NCBI GenBank assembly: GCA_934621385.1
Contig: CAKTUI010000019.1
Coordinates: forward strand, 1-52,061
Length of the DNA stretch: 52,061 nt
Direction of reading: 5' to 3'
Source of the DNA: an uncultured Kiritimatiellota bacterium
GTDB lineage: Bacteria > Verrucomicrobiota > Kiritimatiellia > RFP12 > UBA1067
Below the pieces are notes generated by a model. The model worked only from the letters and a program-made list of their open reading frames with translations, was not told the DNA's origin and did no database searches. The first letter of the stretch is position 1. Each line of letters begins with the position of its first letter. Shown piece after piece: positions 1 through 8,399 of the stretch. The translations under genes were made by a program, and so were the position numbers.

Positions 1-134
1 CTTGAGTGTCGCGTATTTGGCAAATCAGAAACCGCCTGCTTATCTATCGGGTGTCGTTTCTATTTGACAAACTGGGACACTGAACGGAACGGTGGATGCC
101 CACCGCCGCACGAACCGGACTCATCCGCGAGCGG

Positions 135-395
135 CGCGGCACTTAGACGTAGACGGAATAGACGTAGCCGGGAATATAGATATTCCCGGTTTTAGACCGC
201 GCGCACGAGGTCGCGGCGGCTTGAAAGGCCAGCCCGGCGAGGACAAGGGACGGGGACTGCGCCCCCGAACCCCCGCAAGCCGCCGCGCCCACCCCCTCGC
301 CCGAGACGGGGGACTGGCCGGCCACAGGCTGGAACGCGGCAAGGGTTCTGCCGGCCCACCGTCCGGCAGGCCATTCAAAACCGCCGCGTTCCGAA
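135..395. repeat. Dispersed modular intergenic repeat, copy A
   Basis: Positions 135-250 match 42432-42552 closely: both begin CGCGGCACTTAGACGTAGAC, contain the CGGGAATAT/ATATTCCCG palindrome followed by GGTTTTAGACCGCG, and continue into GGCGGCTTGAA and CCAGCCCGGCGAGGAC. A second module (298-395) has CGCCCGAGACG, GGACTGGCCGGC, ACAGGCTGG and GGTTCTGCCGG, then the inverted repeat around CGTCCGGCAGG and CCATTCAAA. It is shared with copies near 10.8 kb and 30.7 kb, and in part with 42.5 kb. No open frame is conserved between copies. Confidence 0.8.
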
Positions 396-595
396 CGATT
401 TTGTCAACTAAAAAGTCTTTGGGACTAAAGTGCACCTATATATATGGGGGGACTCGCTGCGAGCCCCCGACGAACCGACGACACGAAACCGACACGCGAA
501 AGGAAAAACGAACATGAAACCGAACCACGAAACGCACGAAAATTGCCTCGATTTCTCCGTGTGCTCCGTGTCTATCTCAAAACCGCCGTGCCCAA

Positions 596-626
596 CTTGC
601 GACTCAGACGAGTCCCAACTGCAACC
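596..626. repeat. Short GACGAGTCCCAACTG repeat module
   Basis: The segment TTGCGACTCAGACGAGTCCC, followed by AACTGCAACC, recurs with one or two changes at 42592-42639, where it is doubled. A more distant relative lies at 17084-17125. The core ACTC-n-GACGAGT is a small inverted repeat. All copies lie between genes. Function is unknown. Confidence 0.6.
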
Positions 627-652
627 CGCAAGAGCCCCAGTTAGCAAAATGT

Positions 653-2446
653 TCAGAACGACGCGTCAAGCGGCGGAATAATCATGTTGCTCCGAAACTC
701 GTCACGCGGCAGAAACGGGGCCATATCCTCCAAGGGCGCGGAGACCATCGTGCCGTCCGGAAGCCGCTTGGAAGCCGCCTTCGGACCCAGCACCTCAAAA
801 GGATCGAGCATCACCTCCACGAGGACCGGTCCAGGCGTTGCGAAGACCTTCGGCAACTTGTCATCCAGTTCCTGATTGGTATTCAGCCTGAAGTAAGGCA
901 AGCCATAGGCCGCCGCCAATTTCTCAAAGGACGGCAGCTGAACGCCCGAACTCGCCTCAGATCCCATGAACTTTCCGCCAAAAAACGCTTTTTGGGTCGT
1001 CTTAATGGAAAGATAGCCCGCGTTATTGTAGACGAAAAGCTTGATGGGGAGCCGATAGGTCAGAAGCGTCTGGAGTTCCTGCAGGTTCATCTGGATGGAA
1101 CCGTCCCCCTCCAAACAGACGACCTCACGCCCACAGGCAAACGCCGCGCCAATGGCCGCCGGGAGTCCGTAGCCCATCGAGGCGCAGGCCTCGTTCGAGA
1201 ACATCCGCATCCCCTCCTTAATCGGGACGGACTGGAAGGTCGAGGTGTAGGCGATGCCATTCGAGGTGACGAGCGTCGTCGGATTCGGGGCATACTGCAC
1301 CAGTTTTTCCGGCAGGACATAACTCGACACATAGTCCGTTCGCGCACGGTGCTCGGGCAGAATGACGGGATACCGCGCCTTGACCCCGCGGCAGTAGGCG
1401 AGCCAGTCCTCCCGGGGCGGCAACGACGGAAGTGCCGCGTGAACAGCCCTGAAGAAGTCCCCGGCATCGGACTCGATCTTGACATCGGGACGAAAAGTCG
1501 GCTTGTTCAGTTCGTTCGGATCGACATCGACCATCACCTTCGTCGCCCCACGCGCAATCGTCTCATAGGCATAGCCACAGATTCGGATGCCCATGCGCGT
1601 GCCCACGACCAAGAAGAGGTCGCTGTTCTGCATAATGAAGTTCGCGGGACGCTCACCGAGAATGCCGGGGCGCCCGAAGAAGAGCGGATGATTGGAGGGA
1701 ATGAGATCAATGCCCGAGATCGATGTCAGAACAGGAATGTTGAGCGACTCGGCAAAGGACAAAAACGCCTGCTCGGCCCGTGCACTGCGCACACCCGAAC
1801 CGACAATCAGCGCAGGACGCCGTGCCTTCCTGAGAAGCGAAACGACCTCCCCGACCCACGCCGGCTGGACGGACTGCCCATGGGCGGATGGCGTCGGGCG
1901 CGGCAGGGTTGGCAAGTCGCACGGCGCGGCCTGAATGTCGAGGGGCACGTCAATCCAAACGGGACCCGGTCGCCCCTCCTGGCACGACTTCCATGCCGCA
2001 GCAAGGACTTCGGGCACCTCGTCAACCGACATGACGGTCTTCGCGAACTTCGTCATCGGACGAACTGCATCGACGATGTTGTACTCCTGATCCCCCAACT
2101 GACGGAGTTTCAGGTTCGGGCAGGACGTAATCATCGTCGCCCGCTTAATCTGCCCCGAGATGACAATCATCGGAACAGAGTCGAGCCACGCGCCAACAAC
2201 ACCCGTCAGGGCATTCGTGCCCCCAGGTCCAGTCGTCACGCTGACAACGCCCGGCTTGCCCGAAATGCGCGCATAACCCTCGGCCGCCATCGCGCAGGCC
2301 TGTTCGTGGAGGTTACAGACATAGCGAATTCGCGTCTCGCGTCCGAGCGCGTCATTCAGGTGCATCGCACCGCCACCCGTCACAAGAAAGACATGCTCCG
2401 TGCCCCAATCCGCCAGGGTCTTCCAAATCCAGTCTGCAACGCGCAT
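653..2446 (-). CDS. Thiamine diphosphate-dependent enzyme, acetolactate-synthase-like (YerE-like candidate)
   Basis: This 597-residue protein has the three-domain layout of acetolactate synthase large subunits. The catalytic Glu lies in NLHEQACAMAAEGYAR near residue 47, and the ThDP/Mg motif GDGS...NN spans about 450-480. It is the last gene of a CDP-sugar operon with rfbF, rfbG and rfbH rather than sitting with ilv genes, and no IlvN-type small subunit is nearby. In Yersinia, the related enzyme YerE adds a two-carbon unit from pyruvate to a CDP-3,6-dideoxy-4-keto sugar to make the branched sugar yersiniose. That role fits here but is inference. The start is supported by AAGGAGG eight bases upstream. 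A catabolic acetolactate synthase is less likely given the neighbours. Confidence 0.85.
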   Translation of the reverse strand: MRVADWIWKTLADWGTEHVFLVTGGGAMHLNDALGRETRIRYVCNLHEQACAMAAEGYARISGKPGVVSVTTGPGGTNALTGVVGAWLDSVPMIVISGQIKRATMITSCPNLKLRQLGDQEYNIVDAVRPMTKFAKTVMSVDEVPEVLAAAWKSCQEGRPGPVWIDVPLDIQAAPCDLPTLPRPTPSAHGQSVQPAWVGEVVSLLRKARRPALIVGSGVRSARAEQAFLSFAESLNIPVLTSISGIDLIPSNHPLFFGRPGILGERPANFIMQNSDLFLVVGTRMGIRICGYAYETIARGATKVMVDVDPNELNKPTFRPDVKIESDAGDFFRAVHAALPSLPPREDWLAYCRGVKARYPVILPEHRARTDYVSSYVLPEKLVQYAPNPTTLVTSNGIAYTSTFQSVPIKEGMRMFSNEACASMGYGLPAAIGAAFACGREVVCLEGDGSIQMNLQELQTLLTYRLPIKLFVYNNAGYLSIKTTQKAFFGGKFMGSEASSGVQLPSFEKLAAAYGLPYFRLNTNQELDDKLPKVFATPGPVLVEVMLDPFEVLGPKAASKRLPDGTMVSAPLEDMAPFLPRDEFRSNMIIPPLDASF

Positions 2447-2457
2447 TTCTATCCTCC

Positions 2458-3786
2458 TTACTTTTCCCCGCAGAATTTGCGAATTGTCGTAATCATGTAG
2501 TCAAGCTTAGCCTCGCCCATACCCGGATAGAGACCAATCCAAAGTGCATCGTTCATAATCGTATCCGTATTGACGAGCGGCGCGGCAATTCGGTAGTCGA
2601 TGCCTTCGCGCATCGTCTCAAAACACGGATGGCGGACAATGTTGCCAGCAAAAAGGTTCCGCGTCTGGATGTTGCAGGACTCCAGGTGCTTCGCTAAATC
2701 GTTGCGCGTGAAGCCCGCCATCGGCTGAACCGTCATCAGGAAACCGAACCAGCTCGGATCGGACTCCGCATACGGACGGAAAATCCGAATCTGCGGCAAA
2801 TCCTTCAGTCCCTCGTAAAGCCGCGCATAGTTCGCCTTGCGCTTTTCGACAAATCCCGGGAACTTCCGAAGCTGGGCGCAACCGACCGCCGCCTGCATAT
2901 CGGAGACCTTGAGATTGTAGCCGAAGTGCGAGTAGACGTACTTGTGGTCGTATCCGATGGGAAGCTTGCCGAACTGCCGCGTGAAGCGGCATCCGCACGT
3001 GTTGTCCACGCCTGACTCGCACCAGCAGTCACGCCCCCAGTCGCGAATCGAGAGCGCAATCTTCTTCAGCAGGGGATTGTTCGTATAGACCGCCCCACCT
3101 TCGCCCATCGTCATATGATGCGGCGGATAGAACGAGGATGTCCCGAGGTCGCCCCATGTGCCCGTGAACTTGCCGTCGTACTTCGAACCGAGCGCATCGC
3201 AGTTGTCCTCGACAAGCCACAGGTTGTGCCGTTCGCAGAACGCCTTCACCTCCTTGATGTTGAACGGATTCCCCAGCGAATGCGCCAGCATCACGGCCTT
3301 TGTCTTCGGCGACCAGGCCTGCTCCAGCTGGTCCGTACGAACATTGGCCGTCTCAAGCTCGACATCCACAAAGACCGGAACCGCGCCATACTGGACGATG
3401 GGCGCAATCGTGGTCGGGAAACCTGCCGCAACCGTAATGACCTCGTCACCCCGTCGAATCTGCCGCGCCCCCAGGAGTGGAGATGTGAGCGTCGAGAATG
3501 CGAGCAGGTTCGCCGACGATCCCGAATTGACGAGCAGGCAGAAGCGGACACCGAGATAATCGGCAAGCCCCTTCTCAAACTGCCGCGAAAAGCGGCCGTA
3601 GGTGAGCCAGAACTCAAGGGCGGAATCGACCAGCGTCTCCATCTCATCCGCGTCAAAGACGCGCCCGGCATAATTGACGCGGCTTGAGCCTGGCACAAAC
3701 TCCGCCTCCTGCTGAGGCTTGTGAACGAGCTCGTAATAGGCACGAACCTTCTCCAAAATCTCATCTCTCAACTGTTCTTTCGTCAT
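2458..3786 (-). CDS. rfbH: CDP-4-keto-6-deoxy-D-glucose 3-dehydrase (E1)
   Basis: RfbH/DdhC/AscC is a PMP-dependent [2Fe-2S] enzyme that removes the 3-hydroxyl of CDP-4-keto-6-deoxyglucose. The diagnostic features are present: the PLP lysine of the aminotransferase fold is replaced by His in SFYPPHHMTMGEGGAV, and the cluster cysteines appear in DNCDALGS and in CWC...DNTCGC. The start at 3786 was chosen because AAGGAG lies nine bases upstream; an ATG nine bases earlier abuts that site and is less likely. The 442 residues are normal for the family. The usual reductase partner (E3, DdhD/AscD) is not in the window, so it would have to come from elsewhere. The ThDP enzyme gene follows 11 bases downstream. 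Confidence 0.93.
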   Translation of the reverse strand: MTKEQLRDEILEKVRAYYELVHKPQQEAEFVPGSSRVNYAGRVFDADEMETLVDSALEFWLTYGRFSRQFEKGLADYLGVRFCLLVNSGSSANLLAFSTLTSPLLGARQIRRGDEVITVAAGFPTTIAPIVQYGAVPVFVDVELETANVRTDQLEQAWSPKTKAVMLAHSLGNPFNIKEVKAFCERHNLWLVEDNCDALGSKYDGKFTGTWGDLGTSSFYPPHHMTMGEGGAVYTNNPLLKKIALSIRDWGRDCWCESGVDNTCGCRFTRQFGKLPIGYDHKYVYSHFGYNLKVSDMQAAVGCAQLRKFPGFVEKRKANYARLYEGLKDLPQIRIFRPYAESDPSWFGFLMTVQPMAGFTRNDLAKHLESCNIQTRNLFAGNIVRHPCFETMREGIDYRIAAPLVNTDTIMNDALWIGLYPGMGEAKLDYMITTIRKFCGEK

Positions 3787-3818
3787 CTTCGACATCTCCT
3801 TCTTCAAGCAAAGTAATC

Positions 3819-3929
3819 GTGTGTTCCGTGGTTCTCTCCTGCGCACCAGTTAGACACAACCACTGAATACACGGAATGGGGATCGCACACGCAACTCCCA
3901 CTCATCAACTTCCCGTGTGTTCCATGGTT
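3819..3929. repeat. Cluster of CGTGTGTTCCGTGGTT-type repeats between rfbG and rfbH
   Basis: The spacer between rfbG and rfbH holds three variants of one short repeat: CGTGTGTTCCGTGGTT at 3819-3834, a reversed copy at 3858-3877, and TCCCGTGTGTTCCATGGTT at 3911-3929. The reversed copy reads ATTCCGTGTATTCAGTGGTT and matches 31028-31047 at 19 of 20 bases. They interrupt an otherwise compact operon. Confidence 0.7.
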
Positions 3930-5020
3930 CATACCCGCGATTCCTCGACAAAGTCACGAATCTGCCGCTGCGTCAGAAGCCGCGGACTCTCACCCCGCGC
4001 CACGCCCACGTACCACGCGGCAACTCGCTCAATCGTCTCTTCGAAATCCCATGTGGGTTTCCATCCGAGGACTTTCCCAGCCTTGCGAATGTCGAGGTTG
4101 AGAAGCCCCGCCTCATGGACGGCGTTCGGCTCACTGCGGTCGACCCACCGCCCCTTCGTGTGCCGCAAAAGTTCCTCCACCACATCCTTCACCGTCCGAT
4201 TCGCGGATGGATTCGGCCCGAAATTGAATCCCGTTGCAACGGACGCGAACCTCTGACGCGCATCAAGTGCCGCGCCCAGCGTCAGGTAGCCCGACAGCGG
4301 TTCGAGCACATGCTGCCACGGACGCGTCGAGACCTTGTTGCGCACGGGTATCGCCGCGCCCTTCTGCAAGGCACGAAAGCAGTCGGGGATGATGCGGTCC
4401 TTCGCCCAGTCCCCTCCGCCGATGACATTCCCAGCTCGTGCACTCGCAATCCAAACGGGACTCGCGGCAGTTCCAAAGAATGAACGACGATAGGAACTGA
4501 TGACAAGTTCATCGCAACCCTTCGAACAACTGTAGGGGTCGTAGCCACCCATTGGGTCATCCTCGCGATAAGGCCGCCGTGTCTCCCGATTCTCATAGCA
4601 CTTGTCGGTCGTAATCAGGACGGCACTGCACTTCTTCTCCAGTCCACGCAGGGCATCCAGCACATGGACAGTCCCCATGACATTGGTATCGAACGTCTCG
4701 ACGGGTTGCGCATACGAAAGGCGCACCAGCGGCTGTGCCGCGAGATGGAAGACGAAGTCTGGCTGAACGGACTCGACGGCGGCACGAACTGCCGCGCGGT
4801 CGCGAATATCACCGCGCATATCTAAGCGGATCCGCCGCGCCAACCGCAACTGTGTGAACAATGACGGACGGGTCGGGATGTCCTTCGAGAATCCGTAGAC
4901 CTCCGCCCCAAGCGACAGCAGCCACTCGCAGAGCCATGCCCCCTTGAACCCGGTATGACCGGTCACGAACACACGCCGCCCCGAATAAACTGAGAAATCA
5001 AGATGCATTGTCTTCTTCAT
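3929..5020 (-). CDS. rfbG: CDP-glucose 4,6-dehydratase
   Basis: This is a short-chain dehydrogenase/reductase of the extended type, 363 residues. It converts CDP-glucose to CDP-4-keto-6-deoxyglucose, the substrate of RfbH. Visible features are the NAD-binding TGHTGFKGAWL near residue 20, the catalytic Tyr-Lys pair in YDPYSCSKG, and the family stretch RAGNVIGGGDWAKDRIIPD. The start is supported by AGGGG about eight bases upstream; a second in-frame ATG lies four codons in. It sits between the GT8 gene (38 bases) and rfbH. The rfbF-rfbG-rfbH set is the standard cytoplasmic route to 3,6-dideoxyhexose precursors. Confidence 0.95.
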   Translation of the reverse strand: MKKTMHLDFSVYSGRRVFVTGHTGFKGAWLCEWLLSLGAEVYGFSKDIPTRPSLFTQLRLARRIRLDMRGDIRDRAAVRAAVESVQPDFVFHLAAQPLVRLSYAQPVETFDTNVMGTVHVLDALRGLEKKCSAVLITTDKCYENRETRRPYREDDPMGGYDPYSCSKGCDELVISSYRRSFFGTAASPVWIASARAGNVIGGGDWAKDRIIPDCFRALQKGAAIPVRNKVSTRPWQHVLEPLSGYLTLGAALDARQRFASVATGFNFGPNPSANRTVKDVVEELLRHTKGRWVDRSEPNAVHEAGLLNLDIRKAGKVLGWKPTWDFEETIERVAAWYVGVARGESPRLLTQRQIRDFVEESRV

Positions 5021-5058
5021 CCATTTATCCCCTGATTGTCGCCATCGAGGTTCCGCTC

Positions 5059-6132
5059 CTACTCCGCCAGGAGCCCTTTTTCGACGAGTTTATTCCTCCA
5101 CTTGGAAAGATGCGCGGCAAAGAGAAATGAGGGGCATTTGTGCCGCGCCAGGCGATTGTCCGCCCGCGTCACAATCCAAAGCTTGAGTAAATCGCACACC
5201 TTGGCGCGAACAAGACGATTCGTTCGCTCCGCCATCAGGAGGAAGTCCCGATAATAGGACGTTCGCGAGGCAACATCCCACCACATCCACGCCAAGGTAT
5301 TCCGCCGCAAGTCGCGCCAGGGCTTCACTTCCGTAAAATGGACAATGCCCCGATGCACACCAAGCACATCGGGAGAACCAGTCGAAGGCTCGATGGGCAA
5401 GGCCTTTGTACACTGATTCCATTGGACGGGCAACAGGAATAGGCGATGCACGAATGCAATGTTCAGTGCATCCTGGTCGCACAAGATGAATCGGTTCCGC
5501 ACGGCCAATTCCAAAGCACGCACCATGGACTTCTCGCGGCGAATCCCCTCAAGATTCATCAACAGGACACCCGCATTCACATACGGCCCGAAGTCAAAAT
5601 CAGGGCATTCCCTTAAAATATCCTCACGCCATTGGGGCGGGAATGGGAAGCGGATAACACCCTCGTCCTTTACCGCGCCCAACAAGTTGTCTCTGATGTC
5701 GACCGAAAAAAGATGCTCCAGATCCTCCCGGACGACGACATCCACATCAAGGTAAATCGCCCGCCGGTAATTGGCAAGCAGGGACGGCAACAAGAGCCGA
5801 CCATAAGTCATGGCACTCAATCCGCCGACGAACAGCCCGCTGATGGGTGCAAGATCCGTCTTTTCCAAGACGACGAGACGGAGCGAAACATTCGAGCATC
5901 CCCTTGTCACATCAAGCAGGCGTTCCCGAATCGAAGTTCGCACATCAGCATCCGTAAAAACGAGAACGTCATAGGCATTCTCAGATGAAGCCGTCTCAAC
6001 AATTGAACGGACGGCGACAGCCACATAGGGAAAATAGTTGCAATCGGCAAAGAATGCCACAGGAATGCCACGCTCGCCAAAAGCCGGCTTCAGTTCCCGG
6101 TCAATCGACTCCGTCTTGCCCAACACTTTCAT
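5059..6132 (-). CDS. Family 8 glycosyltransferase
   Basis: This 357-residue GT8 enzyme is the type that adds galactose or glucose to lipopolysaccharide cores or other glycans. Motifs seen are the N-terminal FFADCNYFPYVAVAVRS, the metal-binding DxD in YLDVDVVV near residue 129, and the C-terminal HFTEVKPW, the family's HF-x-KPW signature. The donor and acceptor sugars cannot be told from sequence. Its start overlaps the end of the GT2 gene by four bases (ATGA), so the two are probably translated together. It follows the phase-variable candidate GT2 in the operon, so polar effects of tract changes could reach it. Confidence 0.9.
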   Translation of the reverse strand: MKVLGKTESIDRELKPAFGERGIPVAFFADCNYFPYVAVAVRSIVETASSENAYDVLVFTDADVRTSIRERLLDVTRGCSNVSLRLVVLEKTDLAPISGLFVGGLSAMTYGRLLLPSLLANYRRAIYLDVDVVVREDLEHLFSVDIRDNLLGAVKDEGVIRFPFPPQWREDILRECPDFDFGPYVNAGVLLMNLEGIRREKSMVRALELAVRNRFILCDQDALNIAFVHRLFLLPVQWNQCTKALPIEPSTGSPDVLGVHRGIVHFTEVKPWRDLRRNTLAWMWWDVASRTSYYRDFLLMAERTNRLVRAKVCDLLKLWIVTRADNRLARHKCPSFLFAAHLSKWRNKLVEKGLLAE

Positions 6133-7139
6133 GTGCCAGACCTCCCTTCCGTCAGTTCAACTTCCCGACGGGCCAAGGTTCGGATGGCGAACGAGCGAAC
6201 CCACGCCTGCGTCAGATGATTGGAAACGCCGTGGAAGAGATGGTGCACGGCGGGCAACGCCCCCAGTTGCCGAGCAAACGACAGGAAGTCCGAATAGGAA
6301 AGCGTCCTTTTGCCCCACCGCTTGTAGGCAGAGTGAAGGTTGCGCCGACAAAGGAAGGTGTAGACAAAGCCCGGCAGCGTTCGAAGCGAATGTCCCAAGA
6401 ACCGCGCATACAGGGCGTCAAGTCGGGCAAACACGCGGACATCCGGAAAGGTCGCCGGGTTCACGCTGTCCTGCCCCGGATGGTAACCGTAGAGACAGAA
6501 TGGATACGTCAGATAGGCTGCCCGCCCACCATCTTCCACCGTTGAGAGCAGAATGGCAATGTCGCAGGCACGCCCATAATCGGCGTAAATCTGTTCAATG
6601 TCCAGCATCCGAAAACGGTCGGCGCGGTAAAACGCGAACGGATACTTGCCAAGAATGCCCGCATACATGTGCAAGGCCCAGTCCGCACCTGTGAGGACGA
6701 GTCCGCGCGTGTGCGGCGGTTCCGTCGGGAACTGGAAATCCGACGGCTCACATTCCCGACAGGCACCGACCACGACAGAATACCCCCCCCCCCCAGCGGA
6801 AATAACCTTTGCCACGGACTCAAAGTAGGTCGGGGCGACGCAATCGTCATCATGAAAGACAGCCACATATCCCGTGTCGTGCGCGTGCGCAATGGCAAAC
6901 TTCATGTTGCCAAGCGAACCGAGGTCTGAAGTTGCCACATACCGCGCACCACGCGGGGCGCGAGATTCGACAATCTGCCGCGTTGCCGCGTCCGAGGCAT
7001 TGTCTAAAACCGTTATCTCCCACGGACGAAATGTCTGGTCAAGAAGCGAATCCAACTGCCGCGCCAGCATCTCTGGCCGCCTGTACGTCGCAATAAAAAC
7101 CTGAAGTTGCTCAGGATCAATCACGATATGCCTCCTCAC
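6129..7139 (-). CDS. Family 2 glycosyltransferase with a 12-G tract
   Basis: This 336-residue GT-A enzyme begins with the GT2 pattern VFIATYRRPEMLARQLDSLL and has the acidic metal-binding motif HDDD at residues 96-99. The substrate is unknown. Codons 116-119 are four glycines made entirely of G (12 consecutive C on the plus strand, 6783-6794), directly after the catalytic core motif. Loss of one G would move translation into a frame that stays open to 6509, giving a protein without the C-terminal two-thirds. The current length keeps the gene in frame. It is placed three bases after the pyruvyl transferase gene, which has its own tract. Confidence 0.9.
   Translation of the reverse strand: MRRHIVIDPEQLQVFIATYRRPEMLARQLDSLLDQTFRPWEITVLDNASDAATRQIVESRAPRGARYVATSDLGSLGNMKFAIAHAHDTGYVAVFHDDDCVAPTYFESVAKVISAGGGGYSVVVGACRECEPSDFQFPTEPPHTRGLVLTGADWALHMYAGILGKYPFAFYRADRFRMLDIEQIYADYGRACDIAILLSTVEDGGRAAYLTYPFCLYGYHPGQDSVNPATFPDVRVFARLDALYARFLGHSLRTLPGFVYTFLCRRNLHSAYKRWGKRTLSYSDFLSFARQLGALPAVHHLFHGVSNHLTQAWVRSFAIRTLARREVELTEGRSGT
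6783..6794. repeat. Homopolymer C12 (G12 in the GT2 coding strand)
   Basis: There are twelve identical bases inside the GT2 gene, encoding Gly116-Gly119. Tracts of this length slip during replication in known phase-variable genes of other bacteria. Whether this one varies is not shown by a single sequence. Confidence 0.9.
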
Positions 7140-7142
7140 AAA

Positions 7143-8393
7143 TCATCGAACGCGCAGCAATCGTTTGCGGTAAAACTTCTTCCGCCAAGGCAAGAGCATG
7201 GAACAAAACAGGTAGAACTGCCGTTTGGCGCGGGAAGAAAGCGGTAATTTCTGAGCCAAAAGGCGGCGGCTCGTCTCCGCATCCCAGACTATCTTTTTCG
7301 GGGGCATACCCCCCCCCCCCAGAGAAGGCGGGAGTAGTGGCACGCCGAACTGTGCCAGAAAATCTCGATAGGCTGACCACTTCTGGCCATATTCGCGGTT
7401 CATCTTCTCGTAGTCGCAGGAGTCATAGATCACCTGCGGATCCGACTCGCCCCCCAGTTCCGGATGATAGGGGATGTTGAGGTACTCGCACATCTCACGG
7501 GCGCGCGAAGCGCTGTTCATCACAATCGCCGGTACGCCGCTGTTAAGTGCAACGATTGAACCGTGCACACGCGTTCCGATAAAAAAGTCACGCGTCGCCA
7601 AATCGGCCTTCCATTCCGGGATGGACGAGAAGAAACGCAGCCGATTCTCCGAATAAAGGGTCTTCTCAAGACAGGAGAGTGGGATGGACTCGCCAAACGC
7701 CAAATTCCGAATCATCCGCTCCTCATGTGCGCAATGATCCTGAAGATAGACAACCGAGCGCAACATCAAATCCTCTGAGACATTTGTCGAGGATGCCAGA
7801 TTCCGAATCCCTCGCTTGACAATCTGCCGCGAAGCCCCGTTTTCATAGTACGACGGACAGCCGATTGTCGTCACATTCGTGATGCCAAGTCGACTCAAGA
7901 CTTCATGCGTAAAATCACCGCGTACGCCCATATTCTTAACCAACCCCGAAAGGTCTCGCAAGAAGGCGACCAAGTCGGACGGCAACTTCTCATGAAAATG
8001 CGCGTCAAAACCCGTGAAACTGTTCGCCCCCAGTCCCGCAATGACAATGGGCTTGTGAATCTGCTTCAAAAAGCGGATAATCTGATCATACGGCAACTTC
8101 AGGCCATACGATTCCTGAAGGCGAATCTGATCTTGCAAAACAAGGAACACGTGCGAACATTCCGAATTGATGAACTCGGCATCCCGTGCGGCGTTGGCGA
8201 AATCATAAGTATAAATGGACTGAATCTGCGGAACTGAACGATAGGCTCCGCAGACCTCCTTGATAAGGGCATAGGAAATGTAGGAGTTCCCCACATTCCC
8301 CGCGACGCTACGCATCAACGTCTCATAGTCCGCAACATCCGAGTCCGAAAGCGGCAAGTTGCTGTTAATCAAAAAAGGACGGCACTCGCTCAT
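7143..8393 (-). CDS. Polysaccharide pyruvyl transferase family protein with a 12-G tract
   Basis: This 416-residue protein has the polysaccharide pyruvyl transferase fold (CsaB/WcaK family). Members add pyruvate ketals to sugars of surface polymers, or act as related glycosyl-type transferases. Signatures are IAGLGANSF in the first half and GTRVHGSIVALNSGVPAIV in the second, with the conserved Arg and His. A run of 12 G (C12 at 7309-7320) encodes Leu358 (last base) through Gly362. One added G would replace the last ~55 residues with a different tail ending near 7117, inside the start of the GT2 gene. It lies six bases after rfbF and three before the GT2 gene. Confidence 0.85.
   Translation of the reverse strand: MSECRPFLINSNLPLSDSDVADYETLMRSVAGNVGNSYISYALIKEVCGAYRSVPQIQSIYTYDFANAARDAEFINSECSHVFLVLQDQIRLQESYGLKLPYDQIIRFLKQIHKPIVIAGLGANSFTGFDAHFHEKLPSDLVAFLRDLSGLVKNMGVRGDFTHEVLSRLGITNVTTIGCPSYYENGASRQIVKRGIRNLASSTNVSEDLMLRSVVYLQDHCAHEERMIRNLAFGESIPLSCLEKTLYSENRLRFFSSIPEWKADLATRDFFIGTRVHGSIVALNSGVPAIVMNSASRAREMCEYLNIPYHPELGGESDPQVIYDSCDYEKMNREYGQKWSAYRDFLAQFGVPLLPPSLGGGGMPPKKIVWDAETSRRLLAQKLPLSSRAKRQFYLFCSMLLPWRKKFYRKRLLRVR
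7309..7320. repeat. Homopolymer C12 (G12 in the pyruvyl transferase coding strand)
   Basis: This is a twelve-base tract near the 3' end of the pyruvyl transferase gene, the same length as the tract 526 bases away in the next gene. It is in frame in this sequence. Confidence 0.9.
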
Positions 8394-8399
8394 CTGTTG

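Larger units (their letters stand above)
1..652. other. Repeat-rich non-coding region left of the glycan operon
   Basis: No credible gene is visible here; the open frames have no recognisable domain and no ribosome-binding site. It lies downstream of the ThDP enzyme gene, which ends at 653. It holds one copy of the dispersed modular repeat (135-395), including the palindrome CCGGGAATAT-AG-ATATTCCCGG at 168-189. It also holds two short repeats of the CGTGTGTTCCGTGGTT kind (523-542 reversed, 552-577) and the GACGAGTCCCAACTG module (596-626). The bases near 26-40 (AAACCGCCTGCTT) recur beside the NapH-like promoter at 30452. No clear terminator for the upstream operon was found. Confidence 0.7.

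Noticed and set aside
992..2500. Long plus-strand open frame (502 residues) opposite the ThDP enzyme
   Set aside because: It is antisense to a gene with clear motifs, has no ribosome-binding site and no recognisable domain; high GC makes long shadow frames common.
6129..8393. Pseudogenes caused by frameshift at the G tracts
   Set aside because: Both tracts are in frame and the proteins are full length in this sequence.
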